Positions 25,259 to 32,655 of a stretch of 32,655 nt of DNA are shown here, one piece after another. Numbering within the stretch: the stretch's first letter is position 1; every line of letters starts with the position of its first letter. Both the position numbers and the translations under genes were made by a program. The stretch spans positions 1 to 32,655 of the forward strand of contig SHUG01000019.1 of NCBI GenBank assembly GCA_009694735.1. Reading direction: 5' to 3'. The notes under the pieces were generated by a model, which was not told the DNA's origin, did not search any database, and was given only the letters and a program-made list of their open reading frames with translations. The stretch comes from Acidobacteriota bacterium (GTDB taxonomy: Bacteria; Acidobacteriota; Vicinamibacteria; Vicinamibacterales; UBA2999).

Positions 25259-25309
25259 AATCACCTCCGAAACGCGACGTGTTATTTCGTCCAGCCTAAG
25301 GGCCCCTAA

Positions 25310-25441
25310 CTAACCTCCCGTATATACAGCCGCCGCAGCTGCGGCGCAAGCGGTTTGCTCGATGCAGCTGGATGTCGGCCAGGAAGAGTGGCATTGGCCG
25401 TTGCTCACCGCGGACAGAAAGAGTTTCTTGTTGCCGGTCAT
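25310..25441 (-). CDS. Candidate small ORF, Cys/Ala-rich, 43 residues
   Basis: In the 219-nt gap after the MatC-like gene, an ATG at 25441 opens 43 codons. The peptide has a basic start (MTGNKKLFLSAVSN), cysteines at 17, 26 and 32, a Ser/Thr-rich middle (CHSSWPTSSC), six alanines at 33-38 and a Gly-Gly end. Third codon positions are mostly G or C for the first 30 codons and less so afterwards. There is no convincing ribosome-binding site and no modifying enzyme nearby. It could be a small secreted or modified peptide, or chance. Confidence is low. Confidence 0.2.
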   Translation of the reverse strand: MTGNKKLFLSAVSNGQCHSSWPTSSCIEQTACAAAAAAVYTGG

Positions 25442-25477
25442 TGGAGCCCGTTCCGTAATCGGCGTCAAATCTGCGGC

Positions 25478-26752
25478 CTAAAACAGCACCCAGCAGATTA
25501 GCGCGCCCACCACCATCATCGACAGGCCCCACGCCAGCAGCTGGTTGAACAGCTTCTTGGCGTCCGCTTCCGGCGGCAGCGCGGCGATGCAGAGCGCGCC
25601 GATCGTCGAGAGCGGCGACAGGTCGACCAGGTGGCCGCCGACATACATCGCCGAGGCGATGGCGAGCGGATCGGCGCCGCCCAGTTGCTGCGCCAGCGCC
25701 GGCACCGTTGGCAGGAAGGCCGGCAGTACGACACCCGACGTGCTGCTGTAGACCGACACCAGGCCAGTCACGAAGGCGATCGTCAGCGTGACGGTGCCCG
25801 GCGTCGAGATCTTCGCGAGCAGATCGGCAAACAACGCCATGCCCTGTGTTTTCTCCAGCACGCCAATCAAGACGGTGACACCGCACACCATGATGACGAC
25901 GCCCCACGGCATCTTCTTGATGGCTTCCTTCTCGTTGCCGGCCCCAACCAGCGACAGCAACGCCGCGCCGGTGAGCGCTGCCATCCCGACTTGCATCTCG
26001 AACACCACCACCACCAGCACCAGCGTCGTCAGGATGGCGATCGTGATCCAGTGGACCCACTCGAACGGCTCGGTTTCCACCAGCTCGACGTCCCCCCGCG
26101 CGCCGGTTTGATCGCCCTGCGAAAGCTGCGGCTCGGCCGCGCGTCGCGTGAACAACTTCATCCCACCAAACAGGAAGTAGGCACCGAAGGTGACAATGGC
26201 GTGGGCGAAGAGGTTGTTGCCGTAGGTCTGCATCTCGTGGCCGCCCAGCCCAATCCGCTCCATGATGCCGTTGACGATCACACCGGTCGGCGCGAATGGT
26301 GACAGCGCGCCGGCCTGGGCGCCGTTGCCCACCATCAACGCCATCAGGAACGGCGGCACCGCCGCGCGCGCGCCGACCGCCATCGCCATCGGCGCGAGAA
26401 TGGCGGTGGTGGCAATGTTGCCGGGCCCGATGCTCGACAGCGCCAGTGCGATCAGGAAAAACATCACCGGGATCACCCCGGCATTGCCGCGGCACAGGCT
26501 GACGGCTCGGGAGGCGAGGCGGCCCAGCGTGCCGTTAATGCCGGCCATCCCGAACAGCAGGGTCACCCCGACCAGAGTCAGGAACAGCTGTACCGGGAAC
26601 GTCCCAATCACGGTGTTGAGCGGCATGCCGCCCAGATATACGCCCACGATCCACGCAAAGGCCAGCGACACCACGCCGACGTTCACGTTGGTGAGCATGC
26701 TGAGCGTGATGGCGGTCAGCAGCGCCACGAGCGAAATCCACGCGAGGTTCAT
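25478..26752 (-). CDS. MatC-like dicarboxylate/malonate carrier
   Basis: The protein has 424 residues and about 11-12 hydrophobic segments. The N-terminal half shows the MatC_N pattern: NVGVVSLAFAWIVGVYLGGM, LFLTLVGVTLLFGMAGINGT, then the polar SSIGPGNIATTAILAPMAMA and GNGAQAGALSPFAPTGVIVN. The second half has a related polar motif near VYSSTSGVVLPAFLPTVPA. These carriers take up malonate or other dicarboxylates with cations. ATG 26752 overlaps the TGA of the upstream FAD/Fe-S gene (ATGA), with GGAGGAGA upstream, so the two are strongly coupled. The substrate is probably a precursor of the operon's dehydrogenase or aldolase (inference). Confidence 0.85.
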   Translation of the reverse strand: MNLAWISLVALLTAITLSMLTNVNVGVVSLAFAWIVGVYLGGMPLNTVIGTFPVQLFLTLVGVTLLFGMAGINGTLGRLASRAVSLCRGNAGVIPVMFFLIALALSSIGPGNIATTAILAPMAMAVGARAAVPPFLMALMVGNGAQAGALSPFAPTGVIVNGIMERIGLGGHEMQTYGNNLFAHAIVTFGAYFLFGGMKLFTRRAAEPQLSQGDQTGARGDVELVETEPFEWVHWITIAILTTLVLVVVVFEMQVGMAALTGAALLSLVGAGNEKEAIKKMPWGVVIMVCGVTVLIGVLEKTQGMALFADLLAKISTPGTVTLTIAFVTGLVSVYSSTSGVVLPAFLPTVPALAQQLGGADPLAIASAMYVGGHLVDLSPLSTIGALCIAALPPEADAKKLFNQLLAWGLSMMVVGALICWVLF

Positions 26753-29688
26753 CGAGTCTCCTCCAGAAGGGAACTGAGCAGGACGGCCGGGTGCACGGCG
26801 CGCACGCCGGTGAAGTGCGCCACCTGGTGCCGGCACGAGGTGCCGCCGGCGACGAGCGTGGATCGATCGTCGAGTGCGCGCGCCGCCGGCAGCAGCTTGC
26901 GTTCACCGATCGCCCGCGACACCTCGTAATGGTCGCGCGTGTAGCCGAACGAACCCGCCATGCCGCAACAGCCGGCCTCGAGGTCAGTGACTTGCGCCCC
27001 CGGAATTCGCGACAGCAGCGCCACGGCGGGCGCGGCCAATCCCATCGAGCGTTGATGACAGTGTGGATGCAGCTGCACCGTCGCCGGTCCGCTTTTGAGC
27101 CGAAGGTGCGCTCGTCCAGCCGCCAGCTCGCGTTCGAGGTACTCCTCGAACAGCACCGCGGCGCCGGCAATCACGCGGGCGCGGCGCTGCAACTCGCCCC
27201 GCAGCAGGCCGGGGGCGTCTTCGCGAACGGCAGACAGGCAACTCGGCTCGACGAACACGATCGCGGTGCCGCGTTCGGCCAGATCGTAAAGCGCGTGAAC
27301 GTTTGCCGCGGCCTGCTTGCGCGCCTCTCGCAGCAGTCCTTGCGAGATCAAGGGCCGGCCGCAGCAGACATTCGGCGCCACCCTCGCGCCAAGACCGCAC
27401 GCGTCGAGCACCGCCACGGCCGCCACCCCGATCTCGGGATCCTCGAATTCGGTAAACGTATCGACGAACAGCACGGCCTTCGGCGCGTCGATTGCCGACC
27501 GGCGGCCTGCCAGCCGCTTGCGAAGCGTGCGGCGAGTGAACCGCGGCAACTCGCGCCGGCGATCGATGCCAAACGCCGTCTCCGCCAGCCACTTTGCCGG
27601 CCTGCTGCCGGCAATGGCGTTCGAGAGCGGCGCCAGCCGGCTGCCCCACTCGGCAGCGGATCGCGCATGGCCGAAGATCTGCGCGCTGGCCGACCGGCCA
27701 TGACGCTCCCAATAGCCGGCCAGAAACTCGCTCTTGAATTTGGCCATGTCGACGCCGACGGGGCATTCGGATTTGCAGGCGCGGCATTCGAGGCACAGGT
27801 CGAGCACCTCGCGCACGCCTTGATCCGTGAGCCCGGCCTCGCCCAGCCGGCCGCTGATCGCCAGTCGCAGCACGTTCGCACGCCCGCGGGTCGAGTCCGC
27901 CTCGTCGTGCGTCACCATGTACGACGGGCACATCGTCCCCTCGCGCTTCTTGCGACACAACCCGACGCCGCTGCACATCTCGACCGCACGCCCGTAGCCG
28001 CCATGTTCCGAGTAGTCGAAGAAGGTCGCCGGGCTGGGCGTCTGGTAACCGGCGCCAAACCGCAGGTGCGACGTAATCGGCGGCGTGTCGACGATGCGGC
28101 CGGGATTGAAGAGGCCGTTGGGATCGAAGGTGCGCTTGACCTCGCGGAACGCCTGGTAGAGTTCCGAGCCGAACATCCGCTCGTTGAAGGCGCCGCGCAC
28201 CAAGCCATCGCCGTGCTCGCCTGACAGCGCGCCGCCGAACTCGAGCACGAGGTCGGCGACTTCGTTGGCAATGGCTTCGAAGGTGGCCACGCCCTGGGCG
28301 GTCTTGAGGTTCACGACCGGTCGCACGTGGAGGCAGCCGACCGAGGCATGGGCGTAGACGCCCGCCACCGTGTCGTGGCGCCGCACGATGCGCAAAAACC
28401 GTTCGATGTAGGCGCGCAGGTTTCCTGGCGCCACCGCCGTGTCTTCGACAAACGAGATAGCCTTGCCGTCTGACTTCATCGCTGTCGACAACCCGAGCGC
28501 GGCTTCGCGGAAGCTCCAGATGCGAGCCTGCGCCGCCGGGTCGAGCACCTGCCGGCACCGGCACGAGAAGCCTGCGCCCTTGAGATCACGCTCGACCGCC
28601 GCCATCCTGTCCTTCAGCCGATCGATGTGGCGTCCGGCTTCTTGACCACCAAAGCCTTGGCGAAGGTGGTCAGCCGGACCATCCAGATCGCCGTAAAACT
28701 CGACACACAACAGCGCCGATCCGTCGCGGTCGATCATCGAGCGCCGTTGCGCGTCGAGCACGGCATGGCCTTTGGCGTGACGAAGAATGAAGTCGTCCAT
28801 CACTTCGACGGCGGAGGGACCGTGCTCGAGGATCAGGGGCGTGGCGCCGAGTGCGTCGAGCAACTCGTCGAACTCGACCGTGAGCACGGCCTTGCTCGCG
28901 GGCAGGGGCACCAGACTGATCTTCGCCTCGACGATGAAGCCGAGCGTGCCTTCGGAGCCCACCAGCATCCGCGTGAGGTCGACGGCGCGGTCCGGATGCA
29001 CGAACTCGTCGAGGTTGTAGCCACCGACGCGGCGCAAGACTTTCGGGAACCGGCGTTCGATCTCGGCCGCGTGGCGCCGGCCAAGTTCCGGGACGCTTCG
29101 ATACGCGCGGGCCTCAATGCTATCGCCTTGCCGTGCCTCGTCCAGCTGGGCAGCGGTCAGGGGCCGCAGGTGAGCGAGTCGTCCATCCGACAGCACCACC
29201 CGTTGCTCGCGGACGTGATCGATCGTCTTGCCGTAGAGCACGGAGCGGGCTCCGCTCGAGTTGTTAGCCATCATGCCGCCAATCGTGGCGCGGCTGGCCG
29301 ACGACACATCGGGCGCGAAGCGAAGGTTGAACGGGCGCAACTCGCCGTTCAAGTCGTCAAGCACCACGCCGGGTTCCACGCGCGCCCACCGCTCGTCGGC
29401 GTTGATCTCGAGGATCCGGTTCAAGTGCTTCGAGGTATCGAGCACCAGCCCCGCGCCAATGGCCTGACCGGCTTGCGAGGTGCCGCCGCCTCGGGGCGTG
29501 ATCGGCACACCATGCCGCGCAGCGATGTTCACCGCGTTCACTACCGCTTCGGCCGAGCGCGGGAGGACCACGCCCAACGGCTCGATCTCATAGACGCTGG
29601 CGTCGGTCGCGTAGAGCGCGCGCGAGATGCGATCGAACCGCACCTCACCGTCGATGACGGCTTCAAGTTCGCGTTGGAGGGCTAACAT
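26749..29688 (-). CDS. FAD-linked oxidase fused to Fe-S and CCG domains (D-2-hydroxyacid dehydrogenase type)
   Basis: The protein has 979 residues. The FAD-binding domain (about 38-260) has PITPRGGGTSQAGQAIGAG and MMANNSSGARSVLYGKT. The FAD-oxidase C-terminal domain (about 265-535) has AGVYAHASVGCLHVRPVVNL and SGEHGDGLVRG. The 4Fe-4S segment has CSGVGLCRKKREGTMCPSY and CLECRACKSECPVGVDMAKF (572-650). Two CCG domains have CCGRPLISQGLL and CCGMAGSFGY. This GlcD-GlcF-like fusion oxidises D-lactate, glycolate or D-2-hydroxyglutarate and passes electrons to the quinone pool. Residues 341-353 (with LRQGFGGQ) are encoded by a REP-like palindrome inserted in frame. It lies between the aldolase and carrier genes. 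Confidence 0.92.
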   Translation of the reverse strand: MLALQRELEAVIDGEVRFDRISRALYATDASVYEIEPLGVVLPRSAEAVVNAVNIAARHGVPITPRGGGTSQAGQAIGAGLVLDTSKHLNRILEINADERWARVEPGVVLDDLNGELRPFNLRFAPDVSSASRATIGGMMANNSSGARSVLYGKTIDHVREQRVVLSDGRLAHLRPLTAAQLDEARQGDSIEARAYRSVPELGRRHAAEIERRFPKVLRRVGGYNLDEFVHPDRAVDLTRMLVGSEGTLGFIVEAKISLVPLPASKAVLTVEFDELLDALGATPLILEHGPSAVEVMDDFILRHAKGHAVLDAQRRSMIDRDGSALLCVEFYGDLDGPADHLRQGFGGQEAGRHIDRLKDRMAAVERDLKGAGFSCRCRQVLDPAAQARIWSFREAALGLSTAMKSDGKAISFVEDTAVAPGNLRAYIERFLRIVRRHDTVAGVYAHASVGCLHVRPVVNLKTAQGVATFEAIANEVADLVLEFGGALSGEHGDGLVRGAFNERMFGSELYQAFREVKRTFDPNGLFNPGRIVDTPPITSHLRFGAGYQTPSPATFFDYSEHGGYGRAVEMCSGVGLCRKKREGTMCPSYMVTHDEADSTRGRANVLRLAISGRLGEAGLTDQGVREVLDLCLECRACKSECPVGVDMAKFKSEFLAGYWERHGRSASAQIFGHARSAAEWGSRLAPLSNAIAGSRPAKWLAETAFGIDRRRELPRFTRRTLRKRLAGRRSAIDAPKAVLFVDTFTEFEDPEIGVAAVAVLDACGLGARVAPNVCCGRPLISQGLLREARKQAAANVHALYDLAERGTAIVFVEPSCLSAVREDAPGLLRGELQRRARVIAGAAVLFEEYLERELAAGRAHLRLKSGPATVQLHPHCHQRSMGLAAPAVALLSRIPGAQVTDLEAGCCGMAGSFGYTRDHYEVSRAIGERKLLPAARALDDRSTLVAGGTSCRHQVAHFTGVRAVHPAVLLSSLLEETR
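28633..28678. repeat. REP-like palindrome inserted in frame in the FAD/Fe-S gene
   Basis: GACCACC (28644-28650) and GGTGGTC (28665-28671) flank AAAGCCTTGGCGAA. Outer arms TCCGGCT (28633-28639) and AGCCGGA (28672-28678) extend the pairing with a 4-nt bulge. The minus strand translates it as D-H-L-R-Q-G-F-G-G-Q-E-A-G, a stretch out of character for this family. A related element is at 31034-31064. It appears to be a mobile short palindrome tolerated inside a surface loop. Confidence 0.65.
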
Positions 29689-29689
29689 C

Positions 29690-29752
29690 TGTGTCTAATC
29701 TATGCCTAATCTGTGGCTGTCTTCAGTCTGTGGCTGTCGTCTGGTCTGTGGC
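29690..29752. repeat. Short imperfect tandem repeats upstream of the FAD/Fe-S gene
   Basis: TCTGTGGCTGTC occurs at 29710-29721 and 29727-29738, and a partial copy TCTGTGGC at 29745-29752, giving periods of 17-18 bases. CTAATCT also repeats at about 29694 and 29707. They fill the 64-nt gap between the aldolase stop and the FAD/Fe-S start, and no good ribosome-binding site remains. They could be regulatory or slippage-prone. Confidence 0.55.
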
Positions 29753-30847
29753 CTACTGGCTCTTGCCGCGTGCGGCGATCGGCCAGACGCCTTCGACGCG
29801 GTCGCCGCGCAGGGCGTAGAGGTGGTCGTAGAGGTTGACCGTGGGGTCGCAGTGGGGCGGGATGAATTCGATCCGGTGGCCCACTTTGACCTCGCGCGGC
29901 GAGTCGGTGAGATTCAGCCGCCCGTGTTCGTCACCGGCCCAGCCGTATGTGACCCCTGGAAGATCCACGGGCTTGGGCGTGAATGGCCGGTCGGTAGAGA
30001 AGGCCTTGTAGCCGCCATCAACAATGGCGAAGCCGTGCGGCCGGGAGACGACCGTGGTCACCACGGTCAGTGCGTTCTTGAAGTCGCGATACTCGCGGCC
30101 GTCGGGCCCGCCAATGCGACCGTAGTCGAGGTCCATGAACACGAAGCTGCCCGGTTGAAGTTCAGTCATGCCCGGGTTCTCCGCGTCGAAGCGGTAGGTG
30201 CCGGTTGAGCCGCCGGTGACCATCGGACAGGGGATCCCGTCGCGCTCGATCAGGGCGCGCGTCTCAATGGCCTTGGCCATCGAGCCGTCGGTGCGCGCCC
30301 AGCGCGCCTCGAACGGCGTGGTGTGCGCCGCGTCGCCGTCGTACGACTGGAGGCCGACGAGAGTCAGGTGCGCCAGTGATGCGATGTTCCTCGCCAGTGC
30401 CAGCGCGGGCGGGCCTGGCAGCACGCCGGTGCGGCCAAAGTACAGGTCGATTGCCACTCGGACGTTCACACCCGCCCTTGCTGCCGCGGCGTTTAGCTCC
30501 CGGACATTGTCCGGATCGTCGACGCAATAGATCGTGTCAGGCGCGCGTTTGGCCAGCGCCACGGCGCGGGCAATCTTGTCCCGGCCGATCACCGCCGTCG
30601 TGATCAGCAGGCCTGGAATGCCGTGATCGGCGAACACCTCGGCCTCCGCGAGCCGCGCCGCGCAGCAGCCGATGGCGCCGGCGTTGATCAGCGCGCGCGC
30701 CACCTCCGGGCACTTATGGGTCTTGCCGTGCGGGCGGAACGCCTTGCCGCGGACCAAGAGGTGCGCCGCCATGGCCGTGATGTTGGACTCGAACGCGTCG
30801 AGGTCGAGCAGGAGGGCAGGAGTCGGGATGTCGCCACGAAATTGCAT
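29753..30847 (-). CDS. D-threonine aldolase/3-hydroxyaspartate aldolase-family PLP enzyme
   Basis: The 364-residue protein has the alanine-racemase-like TIM barrel at the N-terminus. The PLP lysine is K42 in FRPHGKTHKCPEVA, after DIPTPALLLDLDAFESNI. Phosphate-binding and substrate segments are VTGGSTGTYRFD and MDLDYGRIGGPDG. The C-terminal beta domain has H332 and D334 in PPHCDPTVNLYDHLY, the metal pair known from D-threonine aldolase, D-serine dehydratase and beta-hydroxyaspartate aldolase. These enzymes split or dehydrate beta-hydroxy amino acids. The exact substrate cannot be read from sequence. It is the first gene of a three-gene minus-strand operon with the dehydrogenase and carrier. 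Confidence 0.9.
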   Translation of the reverse strand: MQFRGDIPTPALLLDLDAFESNITAMAAHLLVRGKAFRPHGKTHKCPEVARALINAGAIGCCAARLAEAEVFADHGIPGLLITTAVIGRDKIARAVALAKRAPDTIYCVDDPDNVRELNAAAARAGVNVRVAIDLYFGRTGVLPGPPALALARNIASLAHLTLVGLQSYDGDAAHTTPFEARWARTDGSMAKAIETRALIERDGIPCPMVTGGSTGTYRFDAENPGMTELQPGSFVFMDLDYGRIGGPDGREYRDFKNALTVVTTVVSRPHGFAIVDGGYKAFSTDRPFTPKPVDLPGVTYGWAGDEHGRLNLTDSPREVKVGHRIEFIPPHCDPTVNLYDHLYALRGDRVEGVWPIAARGKSQ

Positions 30848-30908
30848 CGAGCGCGAATGCTATCACTGCTTCAGGGAGGTCGCAGAACTTGCCACATCTA
30901 AACGGCTT

Positions 30909-30933
30909 CAGGATCGCGCAAACTGCGATCCTG
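30909..30933. repeat. 9-bp hairpin upstream of the aldolase operon
   Basis: CAGGATCGC (30909-30917) and GCGATCCTG (30925-30933) pair around GCAAACT. It is about 60 nt upstream of the aldolase start and could be an operator or a leader hairpin. The 235-nt region 30848-31082 otherwise holds only this and the REP-like element. No clear -10/-35 pair was found for the aldolase gene. Confidence 0.45.
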
Positions 30934-31033
30934 CCACCCGCCATTTCAGTAATCACGCGAGAAACCGGGCGGCATGGTGTTAGCACCACTCAGGTCGCCG
31001 CTGTCCATCGCAAGGAACTATACCCGCGGACCT

Positions 31034-31064
31034 GTCCACCGAAGCGCTTGGCGCGAAGGTGGAC
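31034..31064. repeat. Second REP-like palindrome, upstream of the Uma2-family gene
   Basis: GTCCACC (31034-31040) and GGTGGAC (31058-31064) flank GAAGCGCTTGGCGCGAA. The core matches the element at 28644-28671 in outline (CCACC, then AAGC, CTTGGCG, GAAGGTGG), differing by two small GC insertions and compensating arm changes. It ends 18 nt before the Uma2 ATG, so it may affect that gene's expression. Confidence 0.6.
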
Positions 31065-31082
31065 GATGTTAGGATGAGTCGC

Positions 31083-31667
31083 ATGACCGGGCATCAGCAC
31101 ACAGACGACGCCGGCGGGTCGACGCGCAGGCTCACCTACGCTGACTTCCGCAGGTTCCCCAACGATGGGCGGCGGCACGAGCTCATTAATGGAGAGCATG
31201 CCGTGACCGCTTCGCCGAACAAACGTCACCAGCGGCTATCGGTGCGCCTGACGGTGGCACTTGGCGTCTTCCTGGACGCCAATCCGATCGGCGAGGTCTA
31301 TCACGCTCCTCTCGACTGCGTGCTCAGCTTCTTTGACGTGGTGGAACCGGATCTTCTAGTAGTGACCGATGAGCAGCGCGAGATCCTGACCAAGAGAAAC
31401 GTCAAGGGGGCGCCTGCCCTCGTTGTCGAGATCCTTTCAGACAGTTCGCAGGCGAGGGATAAGCGCACGAAGCGGGCTCTGTACGAGCGTGTCGGCGTGA
31501 AGGAGTACTGGGTGATCGATCCCGACACCGACTGTGTCTCGGTGTATCGCCGCGGCGCCGCCGGCCAGTTCCGTTTCCCCGAGACCCTGGCTGCGTCGAA
31601 TGCAGACACGCTGATGACGCCGTTGTTGCCAGGATTCGGCCTCGACCTGGTGAAGTTCTTTCTTTAG
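31083..31667 (+). CDS. Uma2-family (DUF820) putative restriction-endonuclease-fold protein
   Basis: The protein has 194 residues. It starts with LTYADFRRFPNDGRRHELIN and has NGEHAVTASPNKRHQRLSVR. The nuclease-like core has FFDVVEPDLLVVTDEQ, PALVVEILSDSSQARDKRTK and the following YERVGVKEYWVIDPDTDCVS. The acidic D in EPDLLVV and the E in VVEILS with the later K-x-x-x-Y are the PD-(D/E)XK-type positions. The family is huge in some Cyanobacteria and scattered elsewhere, and its job is not established. ATG 31083 is chosen for AGGA 8 nt upstream; ATG 31074 and GTG 31059 are also in frame. Confidence 0.85.
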   Translation: MTGHQHTDDAGGSTRRLTYADFRRFPNDGRRHELINGEHAVTASPNKRHQRLSVRLTVALGVFLDANPIGEVYHAPLDCVLSFFDVVEPDLLVVTDEQREILTKRNVKGAPALVVEILSDSSQARDKRTKRALYERVGVKEYWVIDPDTDCVSVYRRGAAGQFRFPETLAASNADTLMTPLLPGFGLDLVKFFL

Positions 31668-31686
31668 ACCTCGCCGGCGCGTTCGA

Positions 31687-32655
31687 TCAACGGTCCCACC
31701 CGTCGAACTCGAGCCGGTTCGCGCGCAGCGCGTCGCGTACGACGCCGGGTAGTATGCCTGCGCGCCGCGCGTTCTCGAGCGCGCTGCGCATGTCCGCGGC
31801 GACGCGGCCGGCCTCGCGCTGAAAGGCCAGGAGGAACGATCCGCAAGAACCGCCTCCCACCTGCGCCGGCGTGATCGCGCGCGGCGAGAGCATCACGAAC
31901 CACTCGTGACTGTAGGAACCGGCCACCGGGCTGGTGAAGCACGACTGGCGGAAACGCTGCCAGTCGTCATCGAGGGCGTCCGCGGCCCGCGAGACCTTGG
32001 TCACCGAGGCGAGAAAGGCGCGTTGGCCTTCGTCGAGCGCGCGTTCGGTTTCCGACTGCACGGCAGGCGAGAGCGCCTTCACCTCGTTCATAGCCAGGGG
32101 GGCCGACATCGACCCGGCCAGCCGCCCCTCGATGATGGCGCGGGCGTGATCGATGGCCACCGCGAAGTTGAGGCCCTGTTGATCGCGGTAACCCATGGTG
32201 GTGATGCCGATGGCAACGCCGTGGCGATCGAGCAATGGGCCGCCGCTGTTGCCGGGGTTGGCCGCCGCGTCGGTCTGCACCAGCGTGGCGCTGCCCGATC
32301 GGCGGACACCGCTGACAATGCCGCGCGAGACGCTGTTCTGGAGCGTGCCGAGCGCGGAACCAATGATGAAGACTTCCTGCCCTGGCCTCAGCGTATCGGT
32401 CGATCCCATGGGGATGACCACCTGGCCCGGGGCGGGCGCCATCACCTTGAGGATGGCGATGTCGAACGCCGCGGACTTCAGGTCGACTCGCGCCGACACG
32501 GTGGTGCCGTCCATCTGCCGCAGCTTCACGAACCCATCGTCTTTCACCACGTGGACGTTCGTGATCACCGTGTCGGGCCGCACGAAGAAGCCGCTGCCGC
32601 GGCCCGACGAAGTTTCGACGAGCACGACGGCTGGCATGACGCGGTCGACGACATC
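31687..32655 (-). CDS. Trypsin-like serine protease (DegP/HtrA-type), N-terminus beyond window
   Basis: The reading frame is open through the right edge of the window and reads D-V-V-D-R-V before an internal Met, so the gene is incomplete at its 5' end. The catalytic triad is present: His in VITNVHVVKD, Asp in AAFDIAILKV and Ser in AAANPGNSGGPLLDRHG. The chymotrypsin-like S1C pattern GRGSGFFVRPD and IIGSALGTLQNSVSRGIVSG also fits. After about residue 190 comes a non-PDZ region with Ser, Trp and Cys (QRFRQSCFTSPVAGSYSHEW). No PDZ domain is visible in the part seen. Probably extracytoplasmic quality control or signalling. Confidence 0.88.
   Translation of the reverse strand, partial: DVVDRVMPAVVLVETSSGRGSGFFVRPDTVITNVHVVKDDGFVKLRQMDGTTVSARVDLKSAAFDIAILKVMAPAPGQVVIPMGSTDTLRPGQEVFIIGSALGTLQNSVSRGIVSGVRRSGSATLVQTDAAANPGNSGGPLLDRHGVAIGITTMGYRDQQGLNFAVAIDHARAIIEGRLAGSMSAPLAMNEVKALSPAVQSETERALDEGQRAFLASVTKVSRAADALDDDWQRFRQSCFTSPVAGSYSHEWFVMLSPRAITPAQVGGGSCGSFLLAFQREAGRVAADMRSALENARRAGILPGVVRDALRANRLEFDGWDR

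Noticed and set aside
25296-26495. Minus-strand frame overlapping the MatC-like gene in another phase
   Set aside because: It is a frame-shifted reading of the carrier gene, Arg/Gly/Asp-rich and without membrane helices. The carrier frame has clear helices and family motifs.
26791-28224. Plus-strand frame opposite the FAD/Fe-S gene
   Set aside because: Antisense shadow of a gene with complete FAD, Fe-S and CCG motifs.

Overview
The window is a GC-rich, densely coding bacterial segment. It has no rRNA, CRISPR array, insertion sequence or phage module. The mix of genes suggests Acidobacteriota, probably the Vicinamibacteria lineage (inference). It includes a dnaG-rpoD block, many secreted proteins of unknown or loosely known function, a cytochrome c/copper-monooxygenase-like protein paired with a TPR protein, and a DUF2847-type bacilliredoxin. 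It also has REP-like palindromes that can be translated inside genes.

Left part (1-9100). The 3' end of a cupin gene is followed by a ParDE-type toxin-antitoxin pair with a clear operator palindrome. A long minus-strand run of housekeeping genes follows; in its own reading direction the order is larB, mutS2, dnaG, rpoD, a CAU-anticodon tRNA starting 4 nt after the rpoD stop, a coiled-coil/zinc-ribbon protein, and an RNase HI-family protein. Primase and the primary sigma factor are adjacent, as in the classic macromolecular-synthesis operon, and the tRNA is probably cut out of the same transcript.

Middle part (9100-21000). A cellulose-synthase-like glycosyltransferase has a near-consensus sigma-70 promoter. 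Next come a bacilliredoxin-like protein, a secreted protein with two tandem NTF2-like domains, and a divergently transcribed secreted beta-propeller (GH43-like) protein only 24 nt away. A large secreted protein of unknown function, a decayed remnant of a PQQ-propeller gene, citrate synthase, and the secreted TPR and cytochrome c pair follow. A perfect 12-bp hairpin separates these from a convergent secreted amidohydrolase. A slipin (SPFH protein) comes next.

Right part (21000-32655). A VapBC pair looks leaderless. A family III CoA-transferase and an enoyl-CoA hydratase/isomerase-family gene are divergent, with their 5' ends overlapping by 29 bp. A lipocalin-like secreted protein faces a secreted protein of unknown function across a palindrome holding both stop codons. 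A minus-strand catabolic operon encodes a D-threonine-aldolase-family PLP enzyme, a 979-residue FAD/Fe-S 2-hydroxyacid dehydrogenase and a MatC-like dicarboxylate carrier. A Uma2-family protein and the 5'-truncated end of a DegP-like serine protease close the window.

The most interesting points are the REP-like element read through in frame inside the FAD/Fe-S gene (with a relative upstream of the Uma2 gene), the D-hydroxyacid/aldolase/carrier operon, a small Cys/Ala-rich ORF downstream of it, the tRNA embedded in the sigma-factor operon, and the hydratase homologue lacking both classical catalytic glutamates. No intergenic stretch exceeds 300 bases. I saw no complete, clearly new multi-gene defence or biosynthetic system.
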